Below, in pieces: positions 45,421 to 54,594 of a stretch of 64,000 nucleotides of DNA (its first letter is position 1; the number at the start of each line of letters is the position of its first letter). The stretch is from Streptomyces sp. NBC_00820 (GTDB taxonomy: Bacteria; Actinomycetota; Actinomycetes; Streptomycetales; Streptomycetaceae): contig NZ_CP108882.1 of assembly GCF_036347055.1 (NCBI RefSeq), positions 1,736,001 to 1,800,000 of the forward strand. The letters are read 5' to 3'. The position numbers were made by a program, and so were the translations under genes. The notes beneath the pieces were generated by a model that saw nothing but the letters and a program-made list of their open reading frames with translations, did not search any database and was not told the DNA's origin.

Positions 45421-46476
45421 CTACGCGAGTCCGGCGCGCTCCAGGGCCTCGCTGCCGGCCCGCAGGGAGGCGAGGCGCTCGTCGAGGGTGAAGCCGGCGG
45501 GGGCGAGGCTGAGCGTGGTGACACCGGCGGCCGCGTAGGCCTTCATGCGGTCGGCGATGCGGTCGACGGAACCGAGCAGGGTGGTCTTGTCGATGAGGTC
45601 GTGCGGGACGGCCGCCGCGGCGCCCTGCTTGTCGCCGGAGAGGTACTTCTCCTGGATCTCGGCGGCCTCCTTCTCGTACCCCATGCGCCCGGCGAGCTGG
45701 TTGTAGAAGTTCTGCTTGCGGCTGCCCATGCCGCCGACGTACAGGGCGGTGTAGGGGCGGAAGGTGTCGGCGAGGCGGCTCACGTCCTTGTCCTCGCCGA
45801 GGGCGAGCGGGACGGTCGGGCAGATGTCGAACCCGTCGAGGGTCTTGCCGGCCTTCTCGCGCCCCGCGCGCAGGTACCTGACCGCCGTGTCCTCCAGGTG
45901 CTCGGCGGAGGGGAAGATGAGCAGCGCGCCGTCGGCGATCTCGCCGGTCTGCTCCAGGTTCTTCGGGCCGATGGCGGCGATGTAGAGCGGGATGTGCTCG
46001 CGCTCCGGGTGCACGGTCAGCTTGATCGGCTTGCCCGGGCCGCCGGGCAGCGGCAGCGTCCAGTGCTCGCCCTCGTACGACAGCCGCTCGCGGCTCATCG
46101 CCTTGCGCACGATCTCCACGTACTCGCGGGTGCGCGCCAGCGGCTTGTCGAACTTGACGCCGTACCAGCCCTCGGAGACCTGCGGGCCGGAGACGCCGAG
46201 GCCGAGCCGGAAGCGGCCCTTGGACAGCGAGTCCAGGGTCGCGGCGGTCATCGCGGTCATCGCCGGCTGCCGGGCCGGGATCTGGAAGATGGCCGAGCCG
46301 ACGTCGATGCGCTCGGTCTGCGCGGCGACCCAGGCGAGCACCGTGGCCCCGTCGGAGCCGTAGGCCTCGGCGGCCCAGCACACGGCATAGCCCAGCCGGT
46401 CGGCCTCCTGTGCCACGGCCAGATTGTCCGCGTCCATCCCGGCACCCCAGTAGCCGAGGTTGATCCCGAGCTGCAT
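45421..46476 (-). CDS. LLM-class F420-dependent oxidoreductase
   Basis: 351 residues. Luciferase-like TIM barrel: MQLGINLGYWGAG, the AAEAYGSDGATVLAWVAAQT and DVGSAIFQIPARQPAMTAMTAATLDSLSKGRFRLGLGVSGPQVSEGWYG blocks (given by first words: DVGSAIFQIPARQPAM; SKGRFRLGLGVSGPQ). These match the actinobacterial F420-dependent group (often annotated MSMEG_2256-like). Acts on an unknown substrate with hydride carrier F420. Divergent from the aldo/keto reductase at 46640. Confidence 0.88.
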   Translation of the reverse strand: MQLGINLGYWGAGMDADNLAVAQEADRLGYAVCWAAEAYGSDGATVLAWVAAQTERIDVGSAIFQIPARQPAMTAMTAATLDSLSKGRFRLGLGVSGPQVSEGWYGVKFDKPLARTREYVEIVRKAMSRERLSYEGEHWTLPLPGGPGKPIKLTVHPEREHIPLYIAAIGPKNLEQTGEIADGALLIFPSAEHLEDTAVRYLRAGREKAGKTLDGFDICPTVPLALGEDKDVSRLADTFRPYTALYVGGMGSRKQNFYNQLAGRMGYEKEAAEIQEKYLSGDKQGAAAAVPHDLIDKTTLLGSVDRIADRMKAYAAAGVTTLSLAPAGFTLDERLASLRAGSEALERAGLA

Positions 46477-46639
46477 GGCCGATTCCCCTTACCGGTGAGT
46501 AACGTCCTTGTGCCGGAGACATTAGCGCGGCGAAGGCCGTACCGGCAGGGGCATCCGCCCTCGAAACCCGCTTCCACAAGCCAGTTCCGTTGTCCACAGG
46601 CAACACACGGCAGCAGCTCTGGCCAGTAATCTCGCGGAC

Positions 46640-47623
46640 ATGGAGCAGAGGCATCTCGGCCGTACCGGCCTGCGTGTGTCCCGGATCGGGCTCGGCACCC
46701 TCACCTGGGGCCGGGACACCGTCGAGCATGACGCCGCGGACATGCTGAAGGCGTTCTGGGAAGCCGGCGGCAATCTCATCGACACCGCGGACGTGTACGG
46801 CGACGGCGAGGCCGAATACCTGCTCGGGCGGCTCATGGACGGGCTCGTGCCGCGCCGGGACCTGGTGATCTCCACCAAGGCGGGCAGCGTCCCCGACCCC
46901 GACCGCCGCTTCGACGGCTCCCGGGGGCATCTGCTCGCCGCTCTCGACGCCTCCCTCACCCGCCTCGGCACGGACCACGTCGACGTGTGGCACGTCCACG
47001 CCTACGACCCGGACACTCCGCTGGAGGAGACGCTCCAGGCCCTGGACCTCGCGGTGAGCAGCGGCCGCGCCCGCTACGCGGGGGTCTCCAACTTCTGCGG
47101 CTGGCAGCTCGCCAAGGCCGCCACCTGGCAGCTCGCGGCGCCGGGCACCCGCACCCGCCTCGCCAGTACGCAGCTGGAGTACTCGCTGCTCCAGCGCGGC
47201 ATCGAGCGCGAGGTGCTGCCCGCCGCGCTGGACCTCGGCATCGGCCTGCTGCCCTCCTCCCCGCTGGGCCGCGGGGTGCTCACCGGCAAGTACCGGCACA
47301 CCGTTCCCCCGGATTCGCGCGCTGCCTCCGAGCACCTGTCGCTGTTCGTGGAGCCCTACCTGGACGACACCGCGAGCCGCATCGTCGACGCGGTGACGAC
47401 GGCCGCCGACGGCCTCGCGGTCACCCCGCTCCAGGTGGCCCTCGCCTGGGTCCGCGACCGGCCCGGCGTCACCGCGCCCATCGTCGGCGCACGCAACGCC
47501 CAGCAGCTCACCGCGGCATTGTCAGTGGAGGCCCTTAGTCTTCCTGGGGAGATCTGCCGGGCGCTCGACGACGTGTCTGCGCCCGTGCATCGCTATCCCG
47601 ATCACGACTGGAGCACGCTGTGA
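46640..47623 (+). CDS. Aldo/keto reductase
   Basis: 327 residues from ATG 46640. NADPH-dependent TIM-barrel reductase. Catalytic tetrad visible: Asp in NLIDTADVYGDGEAE with Tyr, Lys in LVISTKAGS, His in DVWHVHAYD. Cofactor region near GVSNFCGWQLAKA and SSPLGRGVLTGKY, and C-terminal RPGVTAPIVGARNAQQL. Its TGA overlaps the next gene's GTG (GTGA), so the two are translationally coupled. Confidence 0.92.
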   Translation: MEQRHLGRTGLRVSRIGLGTLTWGRDTVEHDAADMLKAFWEAGGNLIDTADVYGDGEAEYLLGRLMDGLVPRRDLVISTKAGSVPDPDRRFDGSRGHLLAALDASLTRLGTDHVDVWHVHAYDPDTPLEETLQALDLAVSSGRARYAGVSNFCGWQLAKAATWQLAAPGTRTRLASTQLEYSLLQRGIEREVLPAALDLGIGLLPSSPLGRGVLTGKYRHTVPPDSRAASEHLSLFVEPYLDDTASRIVDAVTTAADGLAVTPLQVALAWVRDRPGVTAPIVGARNAQQLTAALSVEALSLPGEICRALDDVSAPVHRYPDHDWSTL

Positions 47624-50103
47624 GCACGGAGCCGGAGACCACGGAGAAGGCCGGGCCGGGGACACCGGAAACCTCGGGGACCCCGCATGACGCGGGGCCG
47701 GAGACGGCGGCCGAGGACAGCGGCACGGGGGCGCACGGAGGGGTCGAGGAATCCGGGGCGACCGCCGCGGGATCTGCGGACGGCGCCCACGACGGCGACA
47801 GCGGCGACGGCACAGCGGCGGACGCCCGGAGCGCCGACGACGCGGGGGACGTGAGCGACGCGGCGGCTGACGACGCGACGGCGGGCGACGCCCCTGACGC
47901 CGGTGACGGCACGACGGACGGCGAGGCCGAACAGGACGCCGGGAGTCCTGAGAACGCCGCGGACGCCGAGAGCGCTGAGAGTGCCGAGAGCGCCGGTGGC
48001 GAAGGGGGCGAAGGTGGGGCTCAGCTGTCCGAGGCCGAGGCCGAGCTGGCCGCGCAGCGGCTCGAGCGGGAGCGGATCGAGCGGCGGAAGGCGGAGAAGA
48101 AGGAGCCGATCGCGAGCGGTACCAAGCTGAGCGGCACCGCGGCCGATCTGCTTGCCGCGATCCGGGCGGTGGAGAGCGGTGAGAAGCCGGTCGCCACGGC
48201 CTTCGCCGAGCCCGCTCCGGTCCCGCGCCGCCCCGCCCCGGAGCCCGCGCGCCGGCCGCAGCCGGTGCCGTCCTCCGCCGCATCCGTCGCTTCCGTCGCA
48301 CCCACCGGCCCGGCCCCGGAGGCCGTCGAGGCGGTACGGCGCGTCCTCACCGAGGGCGGCGCTCCCGACGCCCTGGCACCGCAGGTGGCCACCGCGCTCG
48401 GCGAGGGTGCCGACGCCGTGCTCCGGGAGGACCCCTGGCAGCTGCTGCGGATCGCGGGCGTGCGGCCGGACCAGGCCGACGGGTTCGCGCGGGCGCTGCT
48501 CGGCGCGGCCTGCGGCCCGGACGACGAGCGGCGGGGCCGCGCCCTGACCGTCTGGCTGCTGGAGCAGGCCGCACTGGCCGGGCACACGGCCCTGGAACTT
48601 CCGGCCCTCACCGCCGCCCTCGCCCAGCGGGCCGTGCCGGACCCGGACGCGGCCGCGCAGAGCGCGATCGACGAGGGCGACGCGCTGGTCTTCCAGGACG
48701 CCCTGGACGAACCCGGCGTCCCGGCCCCGCGACAGGACGCCGCACACGACGACCGCGGCGCACACGGCCGGGCCGGGGAGGACGACGCGGACGGAGCCGA
48801 CGACGAGCCGGAGCGGCCGGTCCGGGTGCTGATCGGTCTGGAGCGGTACGCACTCGCCGAGGAGAGCCTCGCCGACGGCCTGGCCCGCCTGGTCAACTCC
48901 GTCTCCGAGGAGGCCGCCGAGTCCTGGGAGGCGACCGCGGCCGGAGCCACCGGCGGGGCGGCCGAGCTGGCGCGTGCGGTCGCCGGGCACGGCCTGGTGC
49001 TGCACACCGGCGGCGAGGCGGCCCGCGCCGAACCGGCCGCGCTGCTCGCGGCCGCCCGCGCGGCGGGCCTGCGTGCCTTCGCCGCCTGCCACGCGCCGGA
49101 CGGGTGCCGTCGCCTGGCCCCGCTGCCGGGTGACGCCGGGGATTCGCCTTCCGCCGGCACGGTCGCCGGTCTTCTCTCCGGCACGGAGGGCCCCGGCCGG
49201 GACGCGGACGGCGCACTGGCCCTCGACCTGCTGGTCGTGCTGGACGCGCCGCAACTCGACGTGGAGAGCGCGGCGATGCTGGTGGAGTCGCTGCCCGACG
49301 GGGCGCGGCTGGTGCTCAGCGGCGATCCGGCGGTGCTGTGGTCGGCCGGGCCCGGCAGCGTCTTCGCCGACCTGCTCGCGGCCCGCGCCTGCCCGCAGAT
49401 CGCCTCCCGCACCCCTGATCCCGGCCCGCTCGGCGAGCTGGTGTCCGGCATCGGCGCCGGTGAGCTGAACCAGGTCGGGGCGCCGGGCAAGGAGATCGTC
49501 ATCGTGCCGGTGCGGGACGCGGGCGAGGCGGTGCACCGGACCGCGCAGCTGGTCGCGGACTCGGTGCCGCGCGCGATCGGTGTCCCGGCCGAGCAGACGG
49601 TGGTGATCACCCCGGGCCACGGCGGCGCCGCCGGCACCCGCGCCCTCAACACCGCGCTGAAGGAGCGCCTCAACCCGGGCCCCGGCCGCTTCGGCGGCTT
49701 CGACCCCGGCGACCGGATCGCCTACTCCCCCGCGCCGGGCCGTACGCTGCCGGGCCGGGTCGTGAAGGCCGACACCGACGGGCTGCACCTGGAGTGCGGG
49801 GGCGCCCCCGTCGTCGTACCCCGGGAGCGGGTGGAGGGGTGTGTCCGGCACGGCTGGGCGCTGACCGCGCACCAGGCGGCGGGCGGGCGCTGGCCGGCCG
49901 TCGTGGTGGTGCTGCCCGGCGACGCCGCGCAGATGCTCAGCAGACCGTGGGTGTACACCGCGTTCGGCCGGGCCGAGCGGCACCTCTCGGTGGTGCACGG
50001 CGTGGAACAGGCGCTGCCGAAGGCGGTGGCGGAGAAGCCCGCCAAGCCGCGTACGACGCGGTTGCGGACGTTGCTGCGCACGCAGGTGCCGGCGGCGGGC
50101 TGA
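47620..50103 (+). CDS. RecD2-like helix-hairpin-helix protein with degenerate helicase motifs
   Basis: 827 residues from GTG 47620. Residues 1-133 are an acidic Ala/Asp/Glu/Gly-rich disordered tail; 135-190 a charged helix; about 225-300 HhH-like (DPWQLLRIAGVRPDQADGFA, as in RecD2). The C-terminal half follows the RecD2 helicase layout, but the ATPase motifs are eroded: Walker A position reads LHTGGEAARAEPAALL (no GKT), motif II reads VVLDAPQLD instead of DE-S, motif III LVLSGDPAVL is kept, and the last motifs are GWALTAHQAAGGRWP and VYTAFGRAERHLSVV. Probably a non-hydrolysing paralogue with a binding or scaffold role. Confidence 0.7.
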   Translation: MSTEPETTEKAGPGTPETSGTPHDAGPETAAEDSGTGAHGGVEESGATAAGSADGAHDGDSGDGTAADARSADDAGDVSDAAADDATAGDAPDAGDGTTDGEAEQDAGSPENAADAESAESAESAGGEGGEGGAQLSEAEAELAAQRLERERIERRKAEKKEPIASGTKLSGTAADLLAAIRAVESGEKPVATAFAEPAPVPRRPAPEPARRPQPVPSSAASVASVAPTGPAPEAVEAVRRVLTEGGAPDALAPQVATALGEGADAVLREDPWQLLRIAGVRPDQADGFARALLGAACGPDDERRGRALTVWLLEQAALAGHTALELPALTAALAQRAVPDPDAAAQSAIDEGDALVFQDALDEPGVPAPRQDAAHDDRGAHGRAGEDDADGADDEPERPVRVLIGLERYALAEESLADGLARLVNSVSEEAAESWEATAAGATGGAAELARAVAGHGLVLHTGGEAARAEPAALLAAARAAGLRAFAACHAPDGCRRLAPLPGDAGDSPSAGTVAGLLSGTEGPGRDADGALALDLLVVLDAPQLDVESAAMLVESLPDGARLVLSGDPAVLWSAGPGSVFADLLAARACPQIASRTPDPGPLGELVSGIGAGELNQVGAPGKEIVIVPVRDAGEAVHRTAQLVADSVPRAIGVPAEQTVVITPGHGGAAGTRALNTALKERLNPGPGRFGGFDPGDRIAYSPAPGRTLPGRVVKADTDGLHLECGGAPVVVPRERVEGCVRHGWALTAHQAAGGRWPAVVVVLPGDAAQMLSRPWVYTAFGRAERHLSVVHGVEQALPKAVAEKPAKPRTTRLRTLLRTQVPAAG

Positions 50104-50170
50104 CACCGGTTCCGGCCGGCTCCCGTCCTCTCCGCCGACGGACCGACGGGAGTCGGCGGTGCGGCGGTGC

Positions 50171-50208
50171 GGCGGTGCCTTACCGGCCCGAAGCCGTACG
50201 GCACCGCC
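50171..50208. terminator. Hairpin between convergent genes
   Basis: Stem GGCGGTGCC / GGCACCGCC with a 20-base loop that can itself pair, located between the RecD2-like gene stop (50103) and the stop at 50221. Preceded by a short GCGGTGCG microrepeat. Confidence 0.5.
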
Positions 50209-50220
50209 GTCCGTGTCACC

Positions 50221-50913
50221 TCACCGGCCGGCGTCCGACGGTGCCGGGCCGTCGCCCTCGTCCAGGTCGAGGTCGTCGTGTTCGGCCTCGTCGGTGTCGT
50301 CGTCCTCGTCGAAGACCGCGCTGACGTCGAACCGGCACACCACCCGCTGCGGGTCGACCTGCTCGAACGGCGCCGCCAGCCACTCGCCGGGATCGGCAGG
50401 CTCGTCGTCGGCGGTGACCCAGAGCGTGGAGTCGCCCTCCTCCAGCCCGAACTCCTTGTGCCGGGAGGCGATCTCGTCCGGTTCGAACTCGCCGAACAGG
50501 ATGCCCAGCGCGCCCGGGACCGTGTTCGCGACGTCCTCGTCCGCGCCGATGGCCTCCTCGAGCTCCGCCGCCTCGACCCGCTGGGCCTGCGCGAGCAGCC
50601 GCTGGGGCTCCGCCACCGCGTAGTCGCGCCGGATCAGCACGCTGATCGCGTGCGGTTCGTCGGGGCCCTCGTACGGAGGCAGCGAGTCGTCCGCGCCGGG
50701 GATCTCGAAGGGGGTGACCTCGTCGTAGCGGTCGTAGAGCAGCTCGTCGTACACCTCGGCGGCCGCGGCCAGCTCGTTGAACGCCTCGTAGACGGCCGGG
50801 TCGTCATCTCCCGACCTGCGTTCGACAGCCGCCAGGTGGCGGTCGAGCGCGGTCTTGATCGCCTCGGCGGCGGCGCGTACCTCGGCAGCGGTGGGCTGCG
50901 CAGCATCAGACAT
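50221..50913 (-). CDS. Hypothetical acidic protein
   Basis: 230 residues from ATG 50913. N-terminal helical part (AAEVRAAAEAIKTALDRHLAAVERR), a middle segment ISVLIRRDYAVAEPQRLLAQAQ and GALGILFGEFEPDEIASRH, and a very acidic tail (DEDDDTDEAEHDDLDLDEGD). No membrane segment or catalytic motif. Occurs next to the DUF5703 gene; 47 bases separate the divergent starts. Function not recognised. Confidence 0.75.
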   Translation of the reverse strand: MSDAAQPTAAEVRAAAEAIKTALDRHLAAVERRSGDDDPAVYEAFNELAAAAEVYDELLYDRYDEVTPFEIPGADDSLPPYEGPDEPHAISVLIRRDYAVAEPQRLLAQAQRVEAAELEEAIGADEDVANTVPGALGILFGEFEPDEIASRHKEFGLEEGDSTLWVTADDEPADPGEWLAAPFEQVDPQRVVCRFDVSAVFDEDDDTDEAEHDDLDLDEGDGPAPSDAGR

Positions 50914-50960
50914 AGTGCAGACGCTATCCGTACCGGGCACCAGCCCGCACAATAGATGCG

Positions 50961-51149
50961 ATGCCGGAATACGAATTTGTCGACGTGTACGTGCCTCGCG
51001 GGGTGTCCCGCAACGAGGCGACACGCCTGCTGACGGACCATGCCGAGTACGGACACTGGGAGTTGGACCGACTGAGCCTGCTCCGCGACGGCAGCCGCAG
51101 GGTGCGGTTGCGCCGACGGATCATCCGCCAGGTGCGAGCCACGTGGTGA
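50961..51149 (+). CDS. DUF5703 family small protein
   Basis: 62 residues from ATG 50961: YEFVDVYVPRGVSRNEATRL, then LLTDHAEYGHWELDRLSLL and a basic end SRRVRLRRRIIRQVRATW. Conserved small actinobacterial family of unknown role. Divergent from the acidic hypothetical; ends 14 bases before a terminator with a T-run. Confidence 0.8.
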   Translation: MPEYEFVDVYVPRGVSRNEATRLLTDHAEYGHWELDRLSLLRDGSRRVRLRRRIIRQVRATW

Positions 51150-51163
51150 AGCTGCGCGCGTGA

Positions 51164-51203
51164 ACGGAGGGGCCCCGCCCGGTCGGCGGGGCCCCTCCGT
51201 TTT
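51164..51203. terminator. Intrinsic terminator
   Basis: Perfect 16-bp stem ACGGAGGGGCCCCGCC / GGCGGGGCCCCTCCGT, loop CGGTC, followed by TTTT on the plus strand; lies between the convergent DUF5703 and long chaplin genes. Confidence 0.8.
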
Positions 51204-51272
51204 CCGGCTGCCGAGGCTACGGCCGCTTCGGGCCGTCGCTCCGGCGGCGGCGCCGCCGGAGTGACCCAGGCG

Positions 51273-52550
51273 CTAACCGCGGACGCGGGCCTTGCGGTAC
51301 AGCACCGCACCGGCCAGCAACGCGCCCGCTCCCGCGGGCAACGCGAGGCCCAGCGGCAGGTCACCCCCGGTGTGGGCGAGCTGAGCGCCGCTCGGGGCCG
51401 AGACGGACGCGCCACCCGGCCTCACGACCTGCTGGGAGCCGTGCGGGGTGTGCCCGCCCGTGGCGGGCGGGGTGACCGGCGTGCCGGGAGTGCCCGGGGT
51501 ACTGGGAGTGCCGGGCGTGCCGGGCGTGCCTGGAGTACCGGGCTGGCCTGGAGTACCGGGCTGGCCCGGGGTGCCGGGGTTACCGGGCTGGCCCGGAGTC
51601 CCAGGCGTACCGGGGTTACCAGGATTCCCCGGAGTCCCAGGGTTACCCGGATGACCCGGGTGGCCGGGATGACCCGGGTGGCCAGGATGACCCGGGTGGC
51701 CAGGGTAGCCGGGCTCCCCCGGGTGACCAGGGTGACCGGGATGACCAGGGTGACCCGGACGCCCGGGCTCCCCCGGATGACCGGGGTGGCCAGGGTGACC
51801 GGGCTCCCCCGGGTGACCAGGGTGACCGGGATGGCCGGGATGACCAGGCTCCCCCGGACACTCCGGATGCCCAGGATTACCGGGGTGGCCCGGATGCCCG
51901 GGGTGACCGGGATGCCCAGGCGTCCCAGGGTTACCCGGATGCCCAGGCGTCCCAGGATTCCCTGGGTGGCCGGGATGACCGGGATGACCGGGATGCCCAG
52001 GGTTACCCGGATGGCCGGGATGACCGGGGTGCCCTGGCGTCCCCGGATTCCCCGGATGCCCGGGGTGACCCGGGTGCCCCGGCGTCCCCGGATTCCCCGA
52101 AGCACCCCCGTTCGCGCACCCGTTGCCCCTGGTGGCGTTGCCGAGGCCGATGATGTTCACGCTGTTGCCGCACAGGTTCACCGGGACGTCGATCGGCACC
52201 TGGACGGTGTTGCCGGAGCCGACACCGGGCGAACCCGAGGTGTGACCGCCGGCGTGCGCGCCCCCGGAGCCGCCGGAACTCCCGGTGCCGCCGTGCGCGC
52301 CGCGGCCACTGGTGTCGGCGCACGCGTTGCCCGCCGCCGGGTTGAGAAGGCCGACGACGTTCACTGTGTTGCCGCAGACGTTGACCGGCGCGTGCACCGG
52401 CACCTGCGCCGTGTTCCCGGACAGCACGCCCGGTGAACCGGTGGCGGAGCCGGCCGCACCGGCGGCGGCGTAGGCCTGGCCGCCGACGGCGGCGATCACG
52501 CCGGTCGCGGCCGCCACGGTCATCAGACCCTTACGTGTGCTCTGTCGCAT
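51273..52550 (-). CDS. chpC: Long sortase-anchored chaplin with collagen-like stalk
   Basis: 425 residues from ATG 52550. Signal peptide (about 1-30, ending QAYAAA), two chaplin domains ([33 protein letters not shown], about 38-75; [32 protein letters not shown], about 106-145), then about 70 Gly-X-Pro triplets (X mainly His, also Asn, Thr, Glu, Gln), a Pro/Thr linker, sortase motif LAHTG, a hydrophobic span and YRKARVRG tail. Each chaplin domain has the paired Cys. One triplet is replaced by ECP. Long chaplins are attached to the wall of aerial hyphae; the 200-residue collagen-like part is much longer than the linkers I know of. Next to chpH. Confidence 0.9.
   Translation of the reverse strand: MRQSTRKGLMTVAAATGVIAAVGGQAYAAAGAAGSATGSPGVLSGNTAQVPVHAPVNVCGNTVNVVGLLNPAAGNACADTSGRGAHGGTGSSGGSGGAHAGGHTSGSPGVGSGNTVQVPIDVPVNLCGNSVNIIGLGNATRGNGCANGGASGNPGTPGHPGHPGHPGNPGTPGHPGHPGHPGNPGHPGHPGHPGHPGNPGTPGHPGNPGTPGHPGHPGHPGHPGNPGHPECPGEPGHPGHPGHPGHPGEPGHPGHPGHPGEPGRPGHPGHPGHPGHPGEPGYPGHPGHPGHPGHPGHPGHPGNPGTPGNPGNPGTPGTPGQPGNPGTPGQPGTPGQPGTPGTPGTPGTPSTPGTPGTPVTPPATGGHTPHGSQQVVRPGGASVSAPSGAQLAHTGGDLPLGLALPAGAGALLAGAVLYRKARVRG
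51478..52110 (-). repeat. 9-base repeat array encoding Gly-X-Pro
   Basis: About 70 tandem 9-base codon triplets (GGN-NNN-CCN). Glycine and histidine codons alternate between synonymous forms (GGC/GGT/GGG, CAC/CAT), including CAT and GGT that are otherwise scarce here, which breaks long identical runs. Slippage-prone by design of its periodicity; length may vary between strains. Confidence 0.75.
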
Positions 52551-52642
52551 ACTGCGTTCCCCCCTGCTTCCCCTGCCTTCGATGGTGAAAGGCCGGTCGG
52601 CCCCGGAGCGCATGGCGGGCGCACCGGGGCCGACGGCTCACG

Positions 52643-52678
52643 AAAAAGACGCCCTCGCGGGGAGAAGCCCCCGCGGGG
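52643..52678 (-). terminator. Intrinsic terminator of chpH
   Basis: Read on the minus strand: stem CCCCGCGGGGG / CCCCGCGAGGG with one bulge, then TCTTTTT. Starts 9 bases past the chpH stop. Confidence 0.75.
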
Positions 52679-52686
52679 AACCGGCG

Positions 52687-52920
52687 TCAGTCGTTGACGC
52701 AGGTGTTACCGAAGGCGGGGTTCAGGAGCCCGATCACGTCGACCGTGTTGCCGCAGACGTTCACCGGGATGTGCACCGGGATCTGGATGACATTGCCGGA
52801 CACGACGCCCGGGGAGTTCACGGCGGCACCCTGGGCACCCGAGTCGGCGACGGCCAGACCCGCGCCGGCGAGAACCAGACCACCGGTGGCAACCGCGGCA
52901 GCGACGACCTTCTTGATCAT
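52687..52920 (-). CDS. chpH: Short chaplin ChpH
   Basis: 77 residues from ATG 52920 with GAGGAGG seven bases upstream. Signal peptide (MIKKVVAAAVATGGLVLAGA, cleavage near AVA-DS) and a single chaplin domain: SPGVVSGNVIQIPVHIPVNV then CGNTVDVIGLLNPAFGNTC, two cysteines for a disulphide. Secreted amyloid-forming surfactant that lowers surface tension and coats aerial hyphae and spores. Directly upstream of the long chaplin gene with terminator between, so independently expressed. Chaplins are normally developmentally regulated; no sigma-specific promoter is evident to me. Confidence 0.95.
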   Translation of the reverse strand: MIKKVVAAAVATGGLVLAGAGLAVADSGAQGAAVNSPGVVSGNVIQIPVHIPVNVCGNTVDVIGLLNPAFGNTCVND

Positions 52921-53038
52921 TCTTCCTCCTCGTTGACAAAGCGACCCCAAGGTGCGGGATCGCATCACCTGTAACGAGGAAGGAGTAATGGAGCTACGAG
53001 CTTATGGTCGCATTCACCCTTCTCAGCAGGTGTCGCAC

Positions 53039-53063
53039 GGGCGCCCGATTAAGCCGGGCGCCC
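53039..53063 (-). terminator. Terminator of the M20 peptidase gene
   Basis: Perfect 9-bp stem GGGCGCCCG / CGGGCGCCC with ATTAAGC loop, 5 bases past the stop at 53068. Confidence 0.65.
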
Positions 53064-53067
53064 GCCC

Positions 53068-54393
53068 TCACGACGCGTCGATGAACCGGTCGAGCACCCG
53101 GACGCCGAACTGCAGTCCGTCCACCGGCACCCGCTCGTCGACGCCGTGGAACATGCCGGCGAAGTCCAGCTCCGGGGGCAGCTTGAGCGGCGCGAAGCCG
53201 AAGCCGCGGATGCCGAGGTCGTCGAAGGACTTGGCGTCGGTGCCGCCGGAGAGCATGTAGGGGATGGCCTTGGCGGTGGGGTCCTCGGCGAGCAGCGAGG
53301 ACTGCATGGCCGCCACCAGAGGCCCGTCGAAGTCGGTCTCCACCGCCTTGTCGGCGTGCACGTCCTCGCGCCGGACGTGCGGACCGAGGAGCCGGTCGAG
53401 GTCGCTCAGGAACTCCTCCTCGTAGCCCGGCAGGAACCGCCCGTCGATGTGCGCGGTGGCCTCGCCGGGGATGACGTTGACCTTGTAACCGGCGTTCAGC
53501 TGGGTGGGGTTGGCGGTGTTGGACAGGGTCGCGCCGATGAGCTTGGCGATGCCGCCGAGCTTGGCGAGGGTGGACTCCATGTCCTCCGGGTCCAGCACGA
53601 CGCCGAACGCGTCGCCCAGTTCGTCGAGGAAGGCGCGGGTGGTCTTGGTGACCCGGACCGGGAACCTGTGCCGGCCGACGCGGGCGACGGCCTCCGACAG
53701 CTCGGTGATGGCGTTGTCGCGGTGGATCATCGACCCGTGCCCGGCGGTGCCGGCCACGGTCAGCTTCATCCAGTGCATGCCCTTCTCGGCCGTCTGGATC
53801 AGGTAGAGCCGCCGCTGCTCGCTCACGGTGAACGAGAACCCGCCGACCTCGCTGATCGCCTCGGTGACGCCCTCGAACAGCTCGGGGTGGTTGTCGACGA
53901 GGTACCGGGCGCCGTACGTGCCGCCCGCCTCCTCGTCGGCGAGGAAGGCGACCACGATGTCCCGCGGCGGCCGGCGGCCGCTCCTGAGCCGGTCGCGGAC
54001 GACCGCGAGGGTCATCGCGTCCATGTCCTTCATGTCGACGGCCCCGCGCCCCCACACGCACCCGTCGGCCACCTCGCCGGAGAAGGGGCCATGGGTCCAG
54101 TCGGCCGCGTTGGCCGGTACGACGTCCAGGTGGCCGTGGATCATCAGCGCGGGCCGGGACGGGTCCTCGCCCTCGATACGGGCCACGGTGGAGGCGCGCC
54201 CCGGGTGCGACTCGAAGATCTTCGGTTCCAGCCCGACCTCGGCGAGCTTCTCGGCGACGTACTCGGCGGCCTTGCGCTCGCCGGGTCCGGAGTGGTCGCC
54301 GTAGTTGCTGGTGTCGAACCGGATCAGCTCGCGGCAGAGGTCCACGACCTCGTCCTCGCCGGTGACGCCCTTGGCCGTGTCCGTCTCGCTCAC
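53068..54393 (-). CDS. M20/M25/M40-family metallopeptidase
   Basis: 441 residues from GTG 54393 with GGGAGGAAG upstream (ORF is open further up). Dinuclear zinc peptidase: first ligands in MIHGHLDVVPANAADWTHGP, bridging Asp in GRGAVDMKDMDAM, catalytic Glu in VVAFLADEEAGGTYGARYL and C-terminal His in AGMFHGVDERVPVDG. The dimerisation lid domain (GMHWMKLTVAGTAGHGSM) lies between. Related to acetylornithine deacetylase/dipeptidase M20 enzymes; substrate uncertain. Monocistronic. Confidence 0.9.
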   Translation of the reverse strand: MSETDTAKGVTGEDEVVDLCRELIRFDTSNYGDHSGPGERKAAEYVAEKLAEVGLEPKIFESHPGRASTVARIEGEDPSRPALMIHGHLDVVPANAADWTHGPFSGEVADGCVWGRGAVDMKDMDAMTLAVVRDRLRSGRRPPRDIVVAFLADEEAGGTYGARYLVDNHPELFEGVTEAISEVGGFSFTVSEQRRLYLIQTAEKGMHWMKLTVAGTAGHGSMIHRDNAITELSEAVARVGRHRFPVRVTKTTRAFLDELGDAFGVVLDPEDMESTLAKLGGIAKLIGATLSNTANPTQLNAGYKVNVIPGEATAHIDGRFLPGYEEEFLSDLDRLLGPHVRREDVHADKAVETDFDGPLVAAMQSSLLAEDPTAKAIPYMLSGGTDAKSFDDLGIRGFGFAPLKLPPELDFAGMFHGVDERVPVDGLQFGVRVLDRFIDAS

Positions 54394-54594
54394 GCTGCTT
54401 CCTCCCGCTGTCACTGCTGGTGGTCCCCCTCATCCTGCCTCCGCGGCTGCCCGGACCCAAGACCGGGACCGGCTCGTCACCCCCCGTTCACACGGAACCG
54501 GCCACGGGAACGGGGGGTGATCAGACACCCCCGAAAGCCTGGTAATGTTCTCTTCGTCGCCGCGAGGGAAACCGAGCGAAACGGCAAACACCTG

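Noticed and set aside
45194..47335. Upstream extension of the ferritin-like frame to 976 codons
   Set aside because: It runs through the LLM oxidoreductase gene out of frame and has shadow composition; ATG 45193 with a ribosome site fits the family.
51448..51654. Plus-strand frame reading [10 protein letters not shown], collagen-like
   Set aside because: It is the reverse strand of the Gly-X-Pro repeat region of the chaplin gene; periodic DNA gives a collagen-like shadow.
51478..52110. CRISPR-like regular repeat appearance
   Set aside because: The period is 9 bases, in frame and coding; there are no unique spacers and no cas genes.
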